Shown here: piece after piece, positions 1-9,193 of the stretch
Position numbering within the stretch: position 1 is the first letter of the stretch
Layout of the letters: every line of letters starts with the position of its first letter
Assembly: GCF_000687935.1 (NCBI RefSeq)
Contig: NZ_JHZZ01000001.1
Coordinates: 3,358,001-3,422,000, forward strand
From: Polaribacter sp. Hel_I_88
GTDB lineage: Bacteria; Bacteroidota; Bacteroidia; Flavobacteriales; Flavobacteriaceae
Reading direction: 5' to 3'
Length of the DNA stretch: 64,000 nt
Made by a program: the position numbers and the translations under genes
The notes under the pieces: generated by a model
The model's database searches: none
Told to the model about the DNA's origin: nothing
The model's input: only the letters and a program-made list of their open reading frames with translations

Positions 1-118
1 TGTTTTGAGCGAATATTTCATTTTTTATAATTTTGAATATAAATACATACAGAAAATTTTTGATTAATTACAAAACTAGATGTTATGTTATTTGGGATTG
101 TTTCCTTGAAGACGAACT

Positions 119-172
119 ATGAAATCCTTTTTAAGCTGCTGTTGCTGTTGCTGTTGCTATTGTGTATGTTAA
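119..172 (+). CDS. 17-residue cysteine-rich mini-ORF, possible leader peptide
   Basis: The frame reads MKSFLSCCCCCCCYCVC and stops at TAA. Seven consecutive Cys codons alternate TGC and TGT because the DNA is a GCTGTT hexamer repeat. A run of one amino acid in a tiny ORF about 60 bp upstream of a strong hairpin is the layout of a ribosome-mediated attenuator, here sensing cysteine or Cys-tRNA. Against this, the next plus-strand gene starts 8 kb away, so there is no obvious target. It may be a relic or a chance product of the hexamer repeat. Confidence 0.3.
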   Translation: MKSFLSCCCCCCCYCVC

Positions 173-231
173 ACTAAATTTTAAGGTTTTGAAAATAAGT
201 ACTTTAATTTTTCTTTAAATTTTAAACAATA

Positions 232-261
232 AAAAAGTCCAATGATAAAATTGGACTTTTT
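232..261. terminator. Bidirectional intrinsic terminator
   Basis: A perfect 12-bp stem (arms 232-243 and 250-261) with a 6-nt GATAAA loop is A-rich on one side and T-rich on the other. It can end transcripts from either direction: the mini-ORF on the plus strand and the XRE gene on the minus strand. The rest of positions 1-386 shows no gene I can support. Confidence 0.75.
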
Positions 262-386
262 AGAAAGGGGATTTCTGGGGATTTTTTAAAAGAATAACAA
301 ATATTGAAGATTATAAACTAAAAAAATAATACTTAGGGAATACTAAATCTTTAATTTGTTGAGTTCTAATTAAAACGATAATCACA

Positions 387-752
387 TTAATTAGAGTTCT
401 TAACAGAATCCTCAATATTTGATAATTTTTGAAGGATGTCTTGAGACAATTCCTCAAATTCTTTTTTAACTATGTTTTTTATATGAAGTTCTATAGGGGA
501 TTCAACTTCTTTGGGGGCATAGTTATCTTTTTGTTCTCCAACACCAGTTAATAACCACATTGGATCTATGTTCTCTATCTTATCTATTATAGCGAGTAAT
601 ATGGCTTCGTTTGGTTTTTTAGTGTAGTTTACAACTGCACTAACTAACTGCTGAGAGATCCCTAAGATTTCCGAAAACTGCCTTTGATTTAATCCAGTTT
701 CTTTAAAAATCTTTATTACTCTGTCTGATCTTTCTTTATCTTCTTTTTTCAT
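387..752 (-). CDS. XRE-family helix-turn-helix transcriptional regulator
   Basis: A 121-residue protein from the ATG at 752. An N-terminal helix-turn-helix of the Cro/CI type (key stretch NQRQFSEILGISQQLVSAVV) is followed by a WLLTGVGE motif shared with the second XRE protein at 23459-23809, then a helical, charged tail. The open frame reaches back to a GTG at 791, but a TAnnTTTG promoter element (769-776, minus strand) lies downstream of that codon, so translation from 752 is preferred. The target is unknown; a palindrome at 777-788 just upstream suggests autoregulation. Confidence 0.8.
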   Translation of the reverse strand: MKKEDKERSDRVIKIFKETGLNQRQFSEILGISQQLVSAVVNYTKKPNEAILLAIIDKIENIDPMWLLTGVGEQKDNYAPKEVESPIELHIKNIVKKEFEELSQDILQKLSNIEDSVKNSN

Positions 753-768
753 AATCTTGGGGGTACTA

Positions 769-788
769 CAAATATAGTAAATATTTAC
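769..788 (-). promoter_or_regulatory. Promoter -7 element and operator palindrome of the XRE gene
   Basis: On the minus strand TATATTTG (769-776) fits the Bacteroidota -7 consensus TAnnTTTG. Directly upstream is the perfect palindrome GTAAATATTTAC (777-788), resembling the TTAC/GTAA sites beside the other XRE gene near 23.8-24.1 kb. I infer an autoregulatory operator. No well-spaced -33 TTG is present. Confidence 0.5.
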
Positions 789-818
789 CACAAATAATGA
801 TTATTTTAAAATAATTTT

Positions 819-1568
819 TTATTTATTTTTTAAAGCTTCTATAATTTCACTCTTTTTCCTTGAAGATACTGGGATATTTGAAGAATCATTTAATAATAAA
901 TAACCTCCATCAGACTTTATAAATTCTTTGATATAGTTTTTATTTACTAAATGACTTTGATGAACTCTTAAAAAATTAATTTCTTTAAGAATATCTGCAT
1001 AATATTTTAATGTTTTTGATACTAGAATTTTTGATGTATCTTTTAGATAAAACGTGGTGTAGTTATTATCGGCTTTACAACGAATAATATCTTTTATATC
1101 TACTACGATAATTTTTTCTGAAGTATGTAATGAAAGCCTTTCTGGTTTATTGTTAGGTTCTGTAACTAATTGTTTTAAGACTTTTAATTGATCTTTTTTT
1201 GGTTGAATTTGATTTTTAGCTTTCTCTATGGCAGTCGATAATTCCTCAATAGCATAGGGCTTTAAGATATAATCAATAGCAGCGAATTTAAAAGCTTTAA
1301 TAGCATATTCATCACTTGCTGTTACAAATATTATTTTAGCGTTTAAGTTTGGTACAATTTCTAAAATATCAAATCCAGTGCCATCTCCTAACATAATATC
1401 TAAAAACAAAATATCTGGCTGTTGCTTTTGTAATAACTTAGAAGCTTCTACAACACTTGCAGCTCTTCCTATGATTTCTATGGATGGATGATACCTTTCA
1501 ATATCATTGCATAACATTTCTAATGCTTCTGGAATATCATCTACCACAAATGATGTAATTTTACTCAT
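819..1568 (-). CDS. LytTR-family response regulator
   Basis: A 249-residue two-component response regulator. Residues about 5-120 form a CheY-like receiver with the acceptor Asp in DILFLDIMLGDG and the conserved Lys in ILKPY. Residues about 145-245 form a LytTR DNA-binding domain (IVVDIKDIIRCKADNNYTTF, then LRVHQSHLVNKNYI). It lies 30 bp downstream of the sensor kinase gene on the same strand and is almost certainly its partner. Targets are not evident; LytTR pairs in Bacteroidota often control envelope or polysaccharide genes. Confidence 0.92.
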   Translation of the reverse strand: MSKITSFVVDDIPEALEMLCNDIERYHPSIEIIGRAASVVEASKLLQKQQPDILFLDIMLGDGTGFDILEIVPNLNAKIIFVTASDEYAIKAFKFAAIDYILKPYAIEELSTAIEKAKNQIQPKKDQLKVLKQLVTEPNNKPERLSLHTSEKIIVVDIKDIIRCKADNNYTTFYLKDTSKILVSKTLKYYADILKEINFLRVHQSHLVNKNYIKEFIKSDGGYLLLNDSSNIPVSSRKKSEIIEALKNK

Positions 1569-1598
1569 AGTTTAGTTTTTTTAATTATATCAACTTTA

Positions 1599-3572
1599 TT
1601 AATAATCGGTTTTTAGAGGAATTCTAAAACTTACTTTGGTTCCTTTTACTTTGGTATCCTCTATAATTTCATCAATTTTAAAGTTACTTTTATTAGATAC
1701 TATATGCAATCTTTCTTTTGTAACATTTAAAGCAACAGATTTATAGTCGGTAACTGTTTTACGTTTTTTAGATTGATGAATACCAATTCCATTATCAATA
1801 ATAACACATTCTAAAAAACTATGCTTAACATCAAAATTGATTTGAATTGTACCTAAATCGTTTTTTTGAAAAGCATGTTGCACACAATTTTCTACAAAAG
1901 GTTGCAGTAACATTGTAGGAATTAGGATTTCATCAGGATCTATATTATTTAAATTTGACGTTATTGTAAACGTGAATGTTTTTGAACTCATTCTTTGTTC
2001 TAATTCAATATAATTTTTTAAAAGCGTAATTTCTTCTTGTAATGTAATTTCTTCAGTTCTTGAGTTGTTTAAAATTCCTCTTAAAAGAACTGAAAATTTA
2101 GATATTGTTGCATTTAATTCATCAACTTTATTAGTATTACCAAGTGCTTTAATTCCATTTAAAACATTAAATATAAAATGCGGATTCATTTGCAATTGCA
2201 ACGCCTTTTGCTCTAAAGACAATAATCGATTTTTCAACTTTAAAGAATCTAACTTTTCTTTGTGTTTTTTAGTGATGTTTTTTAGGTAGAAATCTAAATA
2301 AAAATAGCCTATAATTAAAAATGAAATAACTACTGCAAAAATAAACCAAGCTTTTTTATAAAAAGGAGCGTCAATTCTAAATGCAAAACGGATAATATCA
2401 CTCTCATCATTATCTATTTTAGATTGAACCTGAAAATTATAGTTACCAGCATTTAAATTTGGAAACTGAATGGTATTATTCACAGACCAAGGAGAAAATT
2501 CGTTATTTAATGTATACCGATAATTTACTTTCTTTGGATTTGAAATGTGTACTGTTTTAAAAGTGATGGATATATTATTCTCTGAATTCGAAAAATTTAC
2601 TTTTTTAGCAGTCAATAAAGAATCTACATCTTGATGATTTACTTGAAGATTTTCAAAGTAGATAGTAGGTTTAAAAAAAGATTGATTTTCTACATCATTT
2701 TTTATGCTAAAAATTCCTTGATCAGAAGCTATAAAAATAGAATTCTGTCGATCTTTAAAAACATCATAAATTGTATTGGTCGTTAACGAATTGTATTTGT
2801 TTATTTTTTGTTTGAACGAAAAGGAGGGAAGCACAAAAACTTCTAATCCGTTTGTTTTAGAAGTAACCCAAATCTCATTTTTTAATTTTTTAATCGATGA
2901 AATATTCTCTAAAGTAGCAATTTCTTTTTCAATTAAATTATCGTTTATAATAAGCAATCCGTTATTTAAAGTTGCTGCAATAACATTCTCTTGAAAAGTT
3001 AAAAGTGAAACGATATTTTTTGTTGATATTCTAAAAATATTTCTTGGATTTTGTAAATTATCTATTTGCCATAAACCTTTGTTAGAAGCAATGTAAAAGG
3101 AATTATTGTGAAAAATAATATCATTAATTATCGAAAAGTCTACAGTTGCATTAATTTTAACGGATACTAAAATGTTATTTTTTAAGTGATAAATTCCTTC
3201 TTCGGTTCCTAAAAAGAGTTCCTCATTTTGAAAGAAAATTTTTAAGATTTTTTTACTTGGTAAAAATTGCTCTTTGCTTTTATTTTTAATGAATAATCCA
3301 TTTTCAGTTCCTGTATAAATTACATCTTCTTTAAGACCTATTACATTTGTTTTTAGTTTGTTGATTTGTGTAAAATCATCACCATCAAACTTTACCAAAC
3401 CTTTATTTGTGGCAATTAGTAAGTAGCCAGTTTTATCTTGCTGAATGTCGAAAATAGTATTGCTTGGTAACCCATTTTCTACAGTTATATTTTTGATGTT
3501 TTGTTGTGCATTAGTTATAAATGCTGAAAATATCAGCACTAAAAACAAGAGATATTTTTTTAAAATCGTCAT
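1599..3572 (-). CDS. Sensor histidine kinase with beta-propeller and Y_Y_Y sensor, LytS/YehU-type
   Basis: A 657-residue kinase. A signal peptide (about 1-23) leads a periplasmic beta-propeller-like sensor rich in NGL/KGL repeats. A Y_Y_Y domain follows (VNYRYTLNNEFSPWS), then one transmembrane helix (about 405-428) and a cytoplasmic His_kinase domain with the phospho-acceptor motif NPHFIFN. The HATPase domain carries LLQPFVENCVQHAF and IDNGIGI. It heads an operon with the LytTR regulator. This architecture senses an extracytoplasmic signal and phosphorylates the LytTR partner. The ligand cannot be told from sequence. Confidence 0.92.
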   Translation of the reverse strand: MTILKKYLLFLVLIFSAFITNAQQNIKNITVENGLPSNTIFDIQQDKTGYLLIATNKGLVKFDGDDFTQINKLKTNVIGLKEDVIYTGTENGLFIKNKSKEQFLPSKKILKIFFQNEELFLGTEEGIYHLKNNILVSVKINATVDFSIINDIIFHNNSFYIASNKGLWQIDNLQNPRNIFRISTKNIVSLLTFQENVIAATLNNGLLIINDNLIEKEIATLENISSIKKLKNEIWVTSKTNGLEVFVLPSFSFKQKINKYNSLTTNTIYDVFKDRQNSIFIASDQGIFSIKNDVENQSFFKPTIYFENLQVNHQDVDSLLTAKKVNFSNSENNISITFKTVHISNPKKVNYRYTLNNEFSPWSVNNTIQFPNLNAGNYNFQVQSKIDNDESDIIRFAFRIDAPFYKKAWFIFAVVISFLIIGYFYLDFYLKNITKKHKEKLDSLKLKNRLLSLEQKALQLQMNPHFIFNVLNGIKALGNTNKVDELNATISKFSVLLRGILNNSRTEEITLQEEITLLKNYIELEQRMSSKTFTFTITSNLNNIDPDEILIPTMLLQPFVENCVQHAFQKNDLGTIQINFDVKHSFLECVIIDNGIGIHQSKKRKTVTDYKSVALNVTKERLHIVSNKSNFKIDEIIEDTKVKGTKVSFRIPLKTDY

Positions 3573-3751
3573 AAAACAAACTTACTAAATAAAATTTTTT
3601 GAATTTTGGAAGTTATTACTTAATTATCTATTGCTGCTTTTTATTTTATTAATATTAAGTGAAATAAAATTTTATTTTGGATTCCTTTTTTAAAAGGAAT
3701 GACAAATTTAGAGGAACTTCAAGGTAAAACCTTGAATAACTCTTTAGAATA

Positions 3752-3789
3752 AAAACGTCATGTTACACAATTTTGTACCATGACGTTTT
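3752..3789 (-). terminator. Terminator of the lipoprotein gene
   Basis: Arms AAAACGTCATG (3752-3762) and CATGACGTTTT (3779-3789) form an 11-bp stem ending in a U-rich tail on the minus strand, 24 bp past the stop of the 3813-4904 gene. A second 9-bp hairpin (3681-3700, ATTCCTTTT/AAAAGGAAT) lies further on. The rest of 3573-3812 is AT-rich with no gene. Confidence 0.65.
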
Positions 3790-3812
3790 GTAAAACTACT
3801 TTCCCTTTTCAA

Positions 3813-4904
3813 TTATTTCATTGCATATAAACGCTTGTTATTGGTATCTGGAGTAATATATTCCAATTCTCCATAAGGTTTAATCAAGGGCTTTAAAACC
3901 ACTAAACCTGTTGTTTTTCCTTTAATAATTAAGGTGCTATTTTTAAGCTGATAAGACCATCTAAATTTTTCAATTGGAATGTTTACTTGTTCCACTTCAA
4001 AATATAAAACTTCTTGTTGTTTTATAAAACTCATCAATTCCTCTTGGTTTTCAAAAGTTGGAATTTCATTATCAGAATTATGATAATCCAACTCAAATTT
4101 TAAAGGAATTGTAAACTGTTTTGTATACGCTTCACCCACAAATCTCTCCTCATCATTATATAAAACATCCAACCAATCTATATCTTTTTCTTCTGGATAT
4201 TTTGCAGCAATTTCTTTAGATAAATCTACTTTTCCTGGAGAATATGCTGTTGGATAAAACACATAATGTGGTTTTGCTAAATAATGTTGGGTAAAATCGC
4301 CATTAAAAATTGAATAATAAGGAGAAGCAATTACGTTTGGCATTTCGTCTGAACAAAAAGCATCTTTAAAAGTGTTCATTAATTCTTTATTTTCGCCCAA
4401 ACCATTTGCGTGAAAAATAATTTTTGAGTTCGCATTTACACTTTCTCGTAAAATAGGCAAGGCTCCTTTTGTAATATTTTTACGTAAGGTTTCTGCTGTA
4501 ATTTTTTCGCCTTTAATAACAGTTTCTAAACTCAAACCTTTAAAAGGATTGCTATTATTTACAATATGAATTTCTCCATAAGGATTTTTAGATTCGTTGC
4601 TGTTTAACCAGTTGATAATTTCTTCTAATGAATATTGATCTTCTACAATTTGGAATTGCTTTTCCTCAAAATAAGCTCTTGCATTGTTATAATAGGTTTC
4701 AGTTCCTTTATCATAACCTGTTATAAATACCAAAGGTTTTCTGGCAACAACTTCTTCTTTTACAGTATAATCTATTGTGTTTTCTAAGGATGCAATAGTT
4801 GGTCTATTTTTTTTAGTTGCTGATGATTTGTCACAATTAATAAATAAACTTGTTGATAAAAAAAGTGCAAATACAAAGATTGAGATTTTAAATAAAGTTT
4901 TCAT
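3813..4904 (-). CDS. Putative lipoprotein of unknown function
   Basis: A 363-residue protein with a lipoprotein-type signal peptide: a hydrophobic stretch followed by the lipobox-like LFINC, then a Ser/Lys-rich linker. The mature part begins with a compact alpha/beta region (FITGYDKGTETYYNN, later IIFHANGLGENKEL) that might be a Rossmann-like or caspase-like fold, but I see no certain catalytic dyad. The C-terminal third is beta-rich. It is a single-gene unit with its own terminator. I do not recognise the family. Confidence 0.75.
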   Translation of the reverse strand: MKTLFKISIFVFALFLSTSLFINCDKSSATKKNRPTIASLENTIDYTVKEEVVARKPLVFITGYDKGTETYYNNARAYFEEKQFQIVEDQYSLEEIINWLNSNESKNPYGEIHIVNNSNPFKGLSLETVIKGEKITAETLRKNITKGALPILRESVNANSKIIFHANGLGENKELMNTFKDAFCSDEMPNVIASPYYSIFNGDFTQHYLAKPHYVFYPTAYSPGKVDLSKEIAAKYPEEKDIDWLDVLYNDEERFVGEAYTKQFTIPLKFELDYHNSDNEIPTFENQEELMSFIKQQEVLYFEVEQVNIPIEKFRWSYQLKNSTLIIKGKTTGLVVLKPLIKPYGELEYITPDTNNKRLYAMK

Positions 4905-5320
4905 AATTTAAGTTTTTAGAGTTATACACTGTAAAAGTAATTATGAATTGTAGGTAAATTTTGGCTGTTTTAGAATTCGTGAAGTGTGAATTAGAATTCG
5001 TGATTTTCTTTTTAAATTGATGAGAATTTGTAAGTTGTTTTGTAAGAAAAGTTTGAAGTTTTTGAAGTTAGGATTTCAGATCTCACAGGTTTTGAAAACC
5101 TGACAAGTCTTTTTTACAAGTTTTTTGTAATTATATTTTATTGTTGGCTTTAGCCAAATTTTTAAGAGTTTTAGTATTTAGGCAATTTAAATATTCAGAA
5201 ACATAAATCGAAAATTAATTAGCAGCCAAAGAAGTTTAGCCCAGATTGAAACCTTTCGACTTCGCTCAAGATAAATGCCAAGCTGGAAACAGCAACAAAA
5301 AATAGTTAGAAATTTAAAAA
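4905..5320. other. Intergenic region with degenerate palindromic repeats
   Basis: About 415 bp between the lipoprotein gene and the uvrA terminator holds no convincing ORF. It carries CAGGTTTT-G-AAAACCTG (5087-5103), a short palindrome of the family seen at 5321-5351 and 29660-29690, and a scrap resembling common flavobacterial intergenic repeats (TTTCGACTTCGCTCAAGAT near 5256). Confidence 0.5.
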
Positions 5321-5351
5321 AACCTACAAGGTTAGAAAAACCTTGTAGGTT
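5321..5351 (-). terminator. Terminator of uvrA, member of a dispersed palindrome family
   Basis: Perfect 13-bp arms AACCTACAAGGTT (5321-5333) and AACCTTGTAGGTT (5339-5351) with a 5-nt loop. An A-run at 5316-5320 gives a U-tail on the minus strand, 12 bp after the uvrA stop. A near-identical palindrome recurs at 29660-29690. Confidence 0.75.
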
Positions 5352-5362
5352 GTATATTGATA

Positions 5363-8149
5363 TTATATTTTCTCAGCTAAATATTTAGCAGTATAAGATT
5401 CTTTATTATTTATTAATTCTTCTGGAGTTCCTTGAAAAATAAGGTTTCCACCATTTTTACCACCTTCTAAACCTAAATCGATAATATAATCTGCACATTT
5501 AATGAGTTCAATATTATGCTCAATTACGATGATAGAATGTCCTTTTTTGATTAATTCATTAAAAGACTTTAATAGTTTTTTAATATCGTGAAAATGCAAA
5601 CCAGTTGTAGGTTCATCAAAAATAAATAAGGCTTTGTCTTTTGTGGTTCCTTTTACTAAAAACGATGCAAGTTTTATACGTTGCGCTTCTCCACCAGAAA
5701 GCGTGGAAGAGGATTGCCCTAAAGTAACATACCCCAAACCAACATCTTGCAAAGGTTTTAGTTTTTTAGCAATTTTTGTAACTAAATTTTCAGAGAAAAA
5801 AGCAACAGCATCATCAATGGTTAAATTTAAAATATCATCAATTGATTTTCCATCAAACTTAACTTCTAAAACTTCTTTTTTAAAGCGTTTTCCATTACAA
5901 ACATCGCATTCCAAATGCACATCTGCCATAAATTGCATTTCAATGGTAACTTCACCTTCACCTTTACAGGTTTCACAGCGTCCACCTTCTACATTAAAAG
6001 AAAAATGTTTGGGTTTGTAGTTTCTTACTTTTGATAATTTCTCATTCGAATATAAAGCTCTAATATCATCATAAGCTTTAATATACGTTACAGGATTTGA
6101 ACGTGAAGAACGCCCAATAGGATTTTGATCTATAAATTCTACGTGTTTTATATTTTCAAAATTGCCTTTAATTTCTGTATGTTGTCCAATTTTATCTCCA
6201 TAACCATTTAGCTTTTTTTGCATGGATGGATATAAAATCTTCTTTATCAACGTACTTTTTCCTGAACCAGAAACACCAGTAATAACCGTTAAACAATCTA
6301 ATGGAAATGTAACATCTACATTTTGTAAATTGTGTTCTCTTGCTCCAAGAATTTGAATGTTATTTTTTGAAGTTCTACGTTTTGTAGGTACTTCAATCTT
6401 TAATTCTTCATTTAAATATTTTGCAGTTAAAGATGCTGACTTTAAGATTTCCTCAAAATTACCTTCAGCTACTACATTTCCTCCAAAAGTCCCTGCTTCT
6501 GGGCCAATATCGATAATGTAATCTGCCTCTTTCATGATATCTTCATCATGTTCTACCACAATTACAGTATTGCCTAAATCACGCAAATCTTTTAAAACAC
6601 CAATTAAACGTTCTGTATCTTTTGGATGCAAACCAATACTGGGTTCATCTAAAATGTACATAGAACCCACTAACGAACTTCCTAAAGAAGTTGCCAAATT
6701 TATACGTTGACTTTCTCCTCCAGACAATGTGTTGGAGGTTCTGTTGATGGTTAAATAATTCAAACCAACATCCGTTAAAAATTTTAAACGATTGTTAATT
6801 TCCATCATTAAACGTTTTGCTATTTTCTCATCATATTTATCTAATTTGATGTTTTTAAAGAAAACAGCCAATTCGTCTAAAGGCAAGGAAACTAAGTCAG
6901 AAATCGTTTTTTCATTGATTTTTACATAATTGGTTTCTTGGCGTAAACGTTTGCCATGACAAGTGGTACATTTTGTTTTGCCTCGATAACGAGATAACAT
7001 AACACGATTCTGAATTTTGTAACTTTTCTCCTCTAAAGCTGCAAAAAAGTGATGAATTCCATTGAAAGACTTATTGCCATTCCAGACCAATTCTTTCTGT
7101 TTGTCTGTAAGTTGAAACCAAGGTTTATGAATAGGAATATCAAAATTATAAGCAACTGCAATTAAATCTTCTTTATAATGAACATAAGAAGGAGTTCTGA
7201 AAGGAAAAATGGCATCATCAAAAATGGATAAACCTGTATTTGGTATTACTAAATCTTCATCAATCCCAATAACATTTCCATAACCCTCACAAGTTGGGCA
7301 AGCTCCATAAGGATTGTTAAAACTGAACAAGTGTGTGTTCGGTTCTAAAAAACTCATGCCATCTAAATCAAATTTATTACTGAATTCAGTAACCTTATTG
7401 TCTGCCAAATTTTCTATAAAACAAATTCCTTTTCCTTCAAAAAAAGCAGTCTGTATGGCATCTGCTAATCTGTTGTAAAAATCTTCATCGTTTTTCGTTA
7501 CAATTCTATCAACAACTAAATATAAAGGTTCGTTTTTAAACTCTTTCTGCGGAAAATCTGCAATTCTATACACAGTATTATTCCATTTTAAACGAGCATA
7601 ACCTTGTTGTTCTAAAACTTGTAAAACAGTTTTTAGTTCTCTGTTTTCATCAATAGTAACAGGAGCAAATAATAAAAGTTTTGTTTTCTCATCGAATTTC
7701 TGAACAAATTTTACAACGTCAGAAACTGTATCTTTTTTTACTTCATTTCCAGAAATAGGAGAGTAGGTCTTCCCAATTCTGGCATATAATAATTTTATAT
7801 AATCGTAAATTTCTGTGGATGTACCAACAGTAGATCTTGGATTTGTAGAATTTACTTTTTGCTCAATAGCTATTGCAGGTGCAATTCCTTTAATATAATC
7901 TACTTTTGGTTTGTCTAATTTCCCTAAAAACTGACGAGCATAAGAAGATAAACTCTCCACATAACGTCTTTGCCCTTCAGCATACAAGGTATCAAAAGCC
8001 AGCGAAGATTTACCAGAACCAGAAAGTCCTGTAATTACTACGAGTTTATTTCTAGGAATTACAACATCAATATTTTTTAAATTGTGCAGTTTTGCACCTT
8101 TAATAATAATGTTTTCTTTAGGGTTTATTGTGGAAATATCAGGCTTCAT
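5363..8149 (-). CDS. uvrA: UvrABC system protein A (excinuclease ATPase subunit)
   Basis: A 928-residue damage-recognition ATPase of nucleotide excision repair; it loads UvrB on damaged DNA. It has two ABC ATPase modules, each with Walker A (GLSGSGKSS near residue 45, GVSGSGKST near 640) and signature ([21 protein letters not shown]). Zinc-binding Cys pairs appear as [15 protein letters not shown] in the first half and [15 protein letters not shown] in the second. The insertion region [19 protein letters not shown] is intact. Length is normal for the family, and the gene stands alone with its own terminator. Confidence 0.98.
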   Translation of the reverse strand: MKPDISTINPKENIIIKGAKLHNLKNIDVVIPRNKLVVITGLSGSGKSSLAFDTLYAEGQRRYVESLSSYARQFLGKLDKPKVDYIKGIAPAIAIEQKVNSTNPRSTVGTSTEIYDYIKLLYARIGKTYSPISGNEVKKDTVSDVVKFVQKFDEKTKLLLFAPVTIDENRELKTVLQVLEQQGYARLKWNNTVYRIADFPQKEFKNEPLYLVVDRIVTKNDEDFYNRLADAIQTAFFEGKGICFIENLADNKVTEFSNKFDLDGMSFLEPNTHLFSFNNPYGACPTCEGYGNVIGIDEDLVIPNTGLSIFDDAIFPFRTPSYVHYKEDLIAVAYNFDIPIHKPWFQLTDKQKELVWNGNKSFNGIHHFFAALEEKSYKIQNRVMLSRYRGKTKCTTCHGKRLRQETNYVKINEKTISDLVSLPLDELAVFFKNIKLDKYDEKIAKRLMMEINNRLKFLTDVGLNYLTINRTSNTLSGGESQRINLATSLGSSLVGSMYILDEPSIGLHPKDTERLIGVLKDLRDLGNTVIVVEHDEDIMKEADYIIDIGPEAGTFGGNVVAEGNFEEILKSASLTAKYLNEELKIEVPTKRRTSKNNIQILGAREHNLQNVDVTFPLDCLTVITGVSGSGKSTLIKKILYPSMQKKLNGYGDKIGQHTEIKGNFENIKHVEFIDQNPIGRSSRSNPVTYIKAYDDIRALYSNEKLSKVRNYKPKHFSFNVEGGRCETCKGEGEVTIEMQFMADVHLECDVCNGKRFKKEVLEVKFDGKSIDDILNLTIDDAVAFFSENLVTKIAKKLKPLQDVGLGYVTLGQSSSTLSGGEAQRIKLASFLVKGTTKDKALFIFDEPTTGLHFHDIKKLLKSFNELIKKGHSIIVIEHNIELIKCADYIIDLGLEGGKNGGNLIFQGTPEELINNKESYTAKYLAEKI

Positions 8150-8229
8150 CTATCTAAAATATAAGCTGTAAAAATACTACTATTTTAAAGGATTGAAAAA
8201 AAAGTTTATGCTTCAATTTGTTAAAAAAG

Positions 8230-8260
8230 TTTGTGTAATTAAAAATTAACAGTATATTTG
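8230..8260 (+). promoter_or_regulatory. Bacteroidota-type promoter for the ECF sigma factor
   Basis: TTTG at 8230-8233 and TATATTTG at 8253-8260 are separated by 19 bp, an excellent match to the sigma-ABfr consensus (TTTG / TAnnTTTG). The start would be near 8267, giving a leader of about 100 nt before the ATG at 8365. Confidence 0.7.
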
Positions 8261-8332
8261 ACCACTTAATAATCACTAAATTAGACGCATATAGCTTAAA
8301 ACTACTTTTACATTATTCATAAAATAATAAAA

Positions 8333-8353
8333 AAAAGAACCACTTGTTCTTTT
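8333..8353 (+). promoter_or_regulatory. Hairpin in the 5' leader next to the sigma-factor start
   Basis: AAAAGAAC (8333-8340) and GTTCTTTT (8346-8353) pair with a 5-nt loop and end 11 nt before the ATG at 8365, where they could affect ribosome access. This is only a structural observation. Confidence 0.35.
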
Positions 8354-8364
8354 AAAAAGTAGTT

Positions 8365-8952
8365 ATGGTGAGAAAATACAAAATTTCAGATAGTACTTTA
8401 GTAAGCGAATACATTCAAGGTAAGGAAGCTTCTTTAAGTATTTTAATTAACAGACATCAACAAAGATTATTCAGCTTTATATATAGTAAAGTAAAGGATA
8501 GAGATATTACAGAAGATGTTTTTCAAGACACTTTTATAAAAGTTATTAAAACCTTAAAAAAGGGCAATTATAACGAAGAAGGTAAGTTTTTGCCTTGGGT
8601 AATGAGAATTGCTCATAATTTGGTCATTGATCATTTTAGAAAAACGAAAAGAATGCCTAAATTTAATAATACAGATGATTTTAATATTTTTTCTGTTTTA
8701 GGTGATGATAATTTAAATGCTGAAAAACAATTAATCCAAGAACAAATATTTTCTGATGTTAGAGAACTTGTAAATGAATTACCAGACGAACAAAAAGAAG
8801 TTTTGGTAATGCGTATGTATAAAGATATGAGTTTTAAGGAAATTAGCGAAAACACTGGGGTTAGCATTAATACTGCTTTAGGTAGAATGCGTTATGCATT
8901 GATAAATATGCGTAAATTAATAGATAAACATAAAATTATTTTGGTGAATTAA
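8365..8952 (+). CDS. ECF-type sigma-70 family RNA polymerase sigma factor
   Basis: A 195-residue sigma factor. Region 2 includes HQQRLFSFIYSKVKDR and the ITEDVFQDTFIKV helix. Region 4 is LPDEQKEVLVMRMYKDMSFKEI followed by a helix-turn-helix (GVSINTALGRMRYAL). There is no region 1 or 3, as in extracytoplasmic-function sigma factors. No anti-sigma gene is adjacent, so regulation may be transcriptional. The only follower in the unit is a 47-codon ORF. Confidence 0.93.
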   Translation: MVRKYKISDSTLVSEYIQGKEASLSILINRHQQRLFSFIYSKVKDRDITEDVFQDTFIKVIKTLKKGNYNEEGKFLPWVMRIAHNLVIDHFRKTKRMPKFNNTDDFNIFSVLGDDNLNAEKQLIQEQIFSDVRELVNELPDEQKEVLVMRMYKDMSFKEISENTGVSINTALGRMRYALINMRKLIDKHKIILVN

Positions 8953-9009
8953 CAATAAAGTAAAATATGCGTCGTTAATAGTTTATAACCAACAAATTAA
9001 ACAACCTAT

Positions 9010-9153
9010 ATGATGCAAATTTACTCAAGAAAGCCATCTGAATTTCAGATGCAACCCAAAAAAGAAACAGTTCAATTTTTGATTGATTTTTCCAAATCGC
9101 TAACTATTGTAAAAACCAAATCAAAAAATTTCATTGAATTGAATTTGAATTAA
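9010..9153 (+). CDS. Small hypothetical protein downstream of the sigma factor
   Basis: A 47-residue frame opens 57 bp after the sigma-factor stop and ends just before a strong terminator, so it is the last gene of that transcript. The start reads MMQIYSRKPSEFQMQPKKE and the rest is basic and Lys/Phe-rich, with no Cys and no membrane segment. Its position and its terminator support expression, but I do not recognise the family. Confidence 0.5.
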   Translation: MMQIYSRKPSEFQMQPKKETVQFLIDFSKSLTIVKTKSKNFIELNLN

Positions 9154-9160
9154 GAGCGGG

Positions 9161-9193
9161 AAAAGCTTCAACAAATGTTGAAGCTTTTTTTTT
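9161..9193 (+). terminator. Intrinsic terminator of the sigma-factor operon
   Basis: Arms AAAAGCTTCAAC (9161-9172) and GTTGAAGCTTTT (9177-9188) form a perfect 12-bp stem with an AAAT loop and a T-run to 9193. Confidence 0.85.

Noticed and set aside
7..386. Further genes at the left edge
   Set aside because: Apart from the mini-ORF at 119-172, no frame has coding features.
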